Of a DNA stretch of 64,000 bases, positions 63,447 to 64,000 are shown piece by piece. The position numbers and the translations under genes are program-made. Below the pieces are notes generated by a model. It did no database searches and was not told the DNA's origin. It saw only the letters and a list, made by a program, of their open reading frames with translations. The stretch's first letter is position 1. Each line of letters starts with the position of its first letter. The stretch covers positions 1,984,001-2,048,000 of the forward strand of contig NZ_CP192063.1 of the NCBI RefSeq assembly GCF_050942425.1. Reading direction: 5' to 3'. This DNA comes from Actinoallomurus sp050942425. GTDB lineage: Bacteria > Actinomycetota > Actinomycetes > Streptosporangiales > Streptosporangiaceae.

Positions 63447-64000
63447 TCACGGGATGAGATCCCAGGCGCGGGCCCGGGCGGCACAGTCCTCCCGGAAGGC
63501 AGCCGCGTCGAAGACGCCACCGAGATGCGGGGCGAGACCGTCCCGGGCGGCGAGCAGGAACTCCGGCCCGTCGAGCCGCCCCGACCGCTCGGGCAGCGCC
63601 CCGGACAGCGGACGGGCGGCGATCGTCTCCAGGTCCCGGACGTTGCACAGGTCGTCCAGGCCGGGCCGGTGCGGCCAGGCGCCGATGACGACGCCGGCCA
63701 GGTCGAGGCCGTGGTTCGCCATCGTCTCCAGGGTCAGCGCCGTGTGGTTCAGCGTGCCCAGTCCCGGCCGTACCGCGACCAGAACGGGCGCCCGCAGCGA
63801 GTGCGCGAGGTCGGCCAGCGTCGCCCCGTCATCGTCGAACCGGACGAGCAACCCGCCGGCCCCTTCGACGATGACCAGGTCGCGGTCCAGCGCATGGATC
63901 CGATCGGCGGCGGCGACCAGGTCAGGGGGCGGCAGCTCGGCCCGCCGGGCGGCCGCGGCCGGAGACAGCGCGTCGGCATAGCGAGCGAACTCGTGCAGGT
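63447..64000 (-). CDS. bioD: Dethiobiotin synthase BioD (C-terminal part, runs off window)
   Basis: About 184 codons of BioD, which closes the ureido ring of dethiobiotin using ATP and CO2. The substrate loop LVIVEGAGGLLVRFD and the following LAHSLRAPVLVAVRPGLGTLNHTAL block (both typical of BioD) are clear, and the C-terminus WDLIP is complete. The N-terminal P-loop lies beyond base 64000. The frame shown starts in mid-gene, so no start codon is called. Confidence 0.9.
   Translation of the reverse strand, partial: LHEFARYADALSPAAAARRAELPPPDLVAAADRIHALDRDLVIVEGAGGLLVRFDDDGATLADLAHSLRAPVLVAVRPGLGTLNHTALTLETMANHGLDLAGVVIGAWPHRPGLDDLCNVRDLETIAARPLSGALPERSGRLDGPEFLLAARDGLAPHLGGVFDAAAFREDCAARARAWDLIP

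Overview
The window is high-GC DNA from an actinobacterium, probably a filamentous member of the Streptosporangiales (Thermomonosporaceae-like). This rests on GTG/TTG starts, a SigR-RsrA thiol-stress pair, actinobacterial families (DUF2342 metalloprotease, UPF0182, PPA1309, DUF397, DUF3311-MctP), an rRNA operon whose spacer has no tRNA genes, and secreted enzymes with Tat signals. The genus is an inference; no species-level marker was compared.

Layout. 1-7300: housekeeping genes (DUF2342 metalloprotease, SDR epimerase, moaE, a small membrane protein, a Lon-type PDZ protease, PPA1309, UPF0182). 7331-9130: two identical initiator tRNA-Met genes, each with its own promoter and terminator, flanking two genes of unknown function. 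9500-11950: a methyltransferase, a DUF488 protein and a TPR protein. 12150-26640: a block of secreted plant cell-wall (pectin-type) enzymes: two GH28, one GH31, one GH29, one CE8 pectinesterase and two SGNH esterases, with a LacI repressor. Three copies of a GGAAAA-N2-WTTTCC operator mark its transcription units, and a TnpB-type element sits between the two esterase genes. 26800-32760: a complete rRNA operon (16S-23S-5S) with leader promoters and a terminator. 33670-34790: a secreted GH43 enzyme.

34870-46900 holds a core block (hisN, rsgA-aroA, DoxX, SOS-response peptidase, DksA/TraR-type zinc finger, methyltransferase, sigR-rsrA) interrupted by accessory genes: a LysE exporter, a HAD hydrolase, an XRE/SDR divergent pair, a VOC remnant and a CydC-like ATPase without its Walker A lysine. 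47100-50020: two membrane HD-domain proteins, the second with a decayed HD-GYP site. 50100-51760: acetyl-CoA carboxylase biotin carboxylase and a biotin carrier protein. 51800-55140: a HEPN/Abi-like gene, a GNAT acetyltransferase and a DUF3311/MctP monocarboxylate transporter pair. 55250-57980: a response regulator, sensor kinase and GerMN lipoprotein operon with overlapping start and stop codons. 58100-63400: a class A penicillin-binding protein whose transpeptidase motifs are degenerate, a lipoprotein, and a transmembrane Ser/Thr kinase. The window ends inside bioD.

How it works together. The carbohydrate block looks like a repressor-controlled extracellular pectin-degradation regulon without its own transporter. 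The sigR promoter matches the SigR consensus exactly and so supports autoregulation. I saw no CRISPR array, prophage or biosynthetic gene cluster. The parts best worth a second look are the LacI operator set with its TnpB insertion, the dead transpeptidase domain, the decayed HD and CydC-like proteins, and the repeat tracts.
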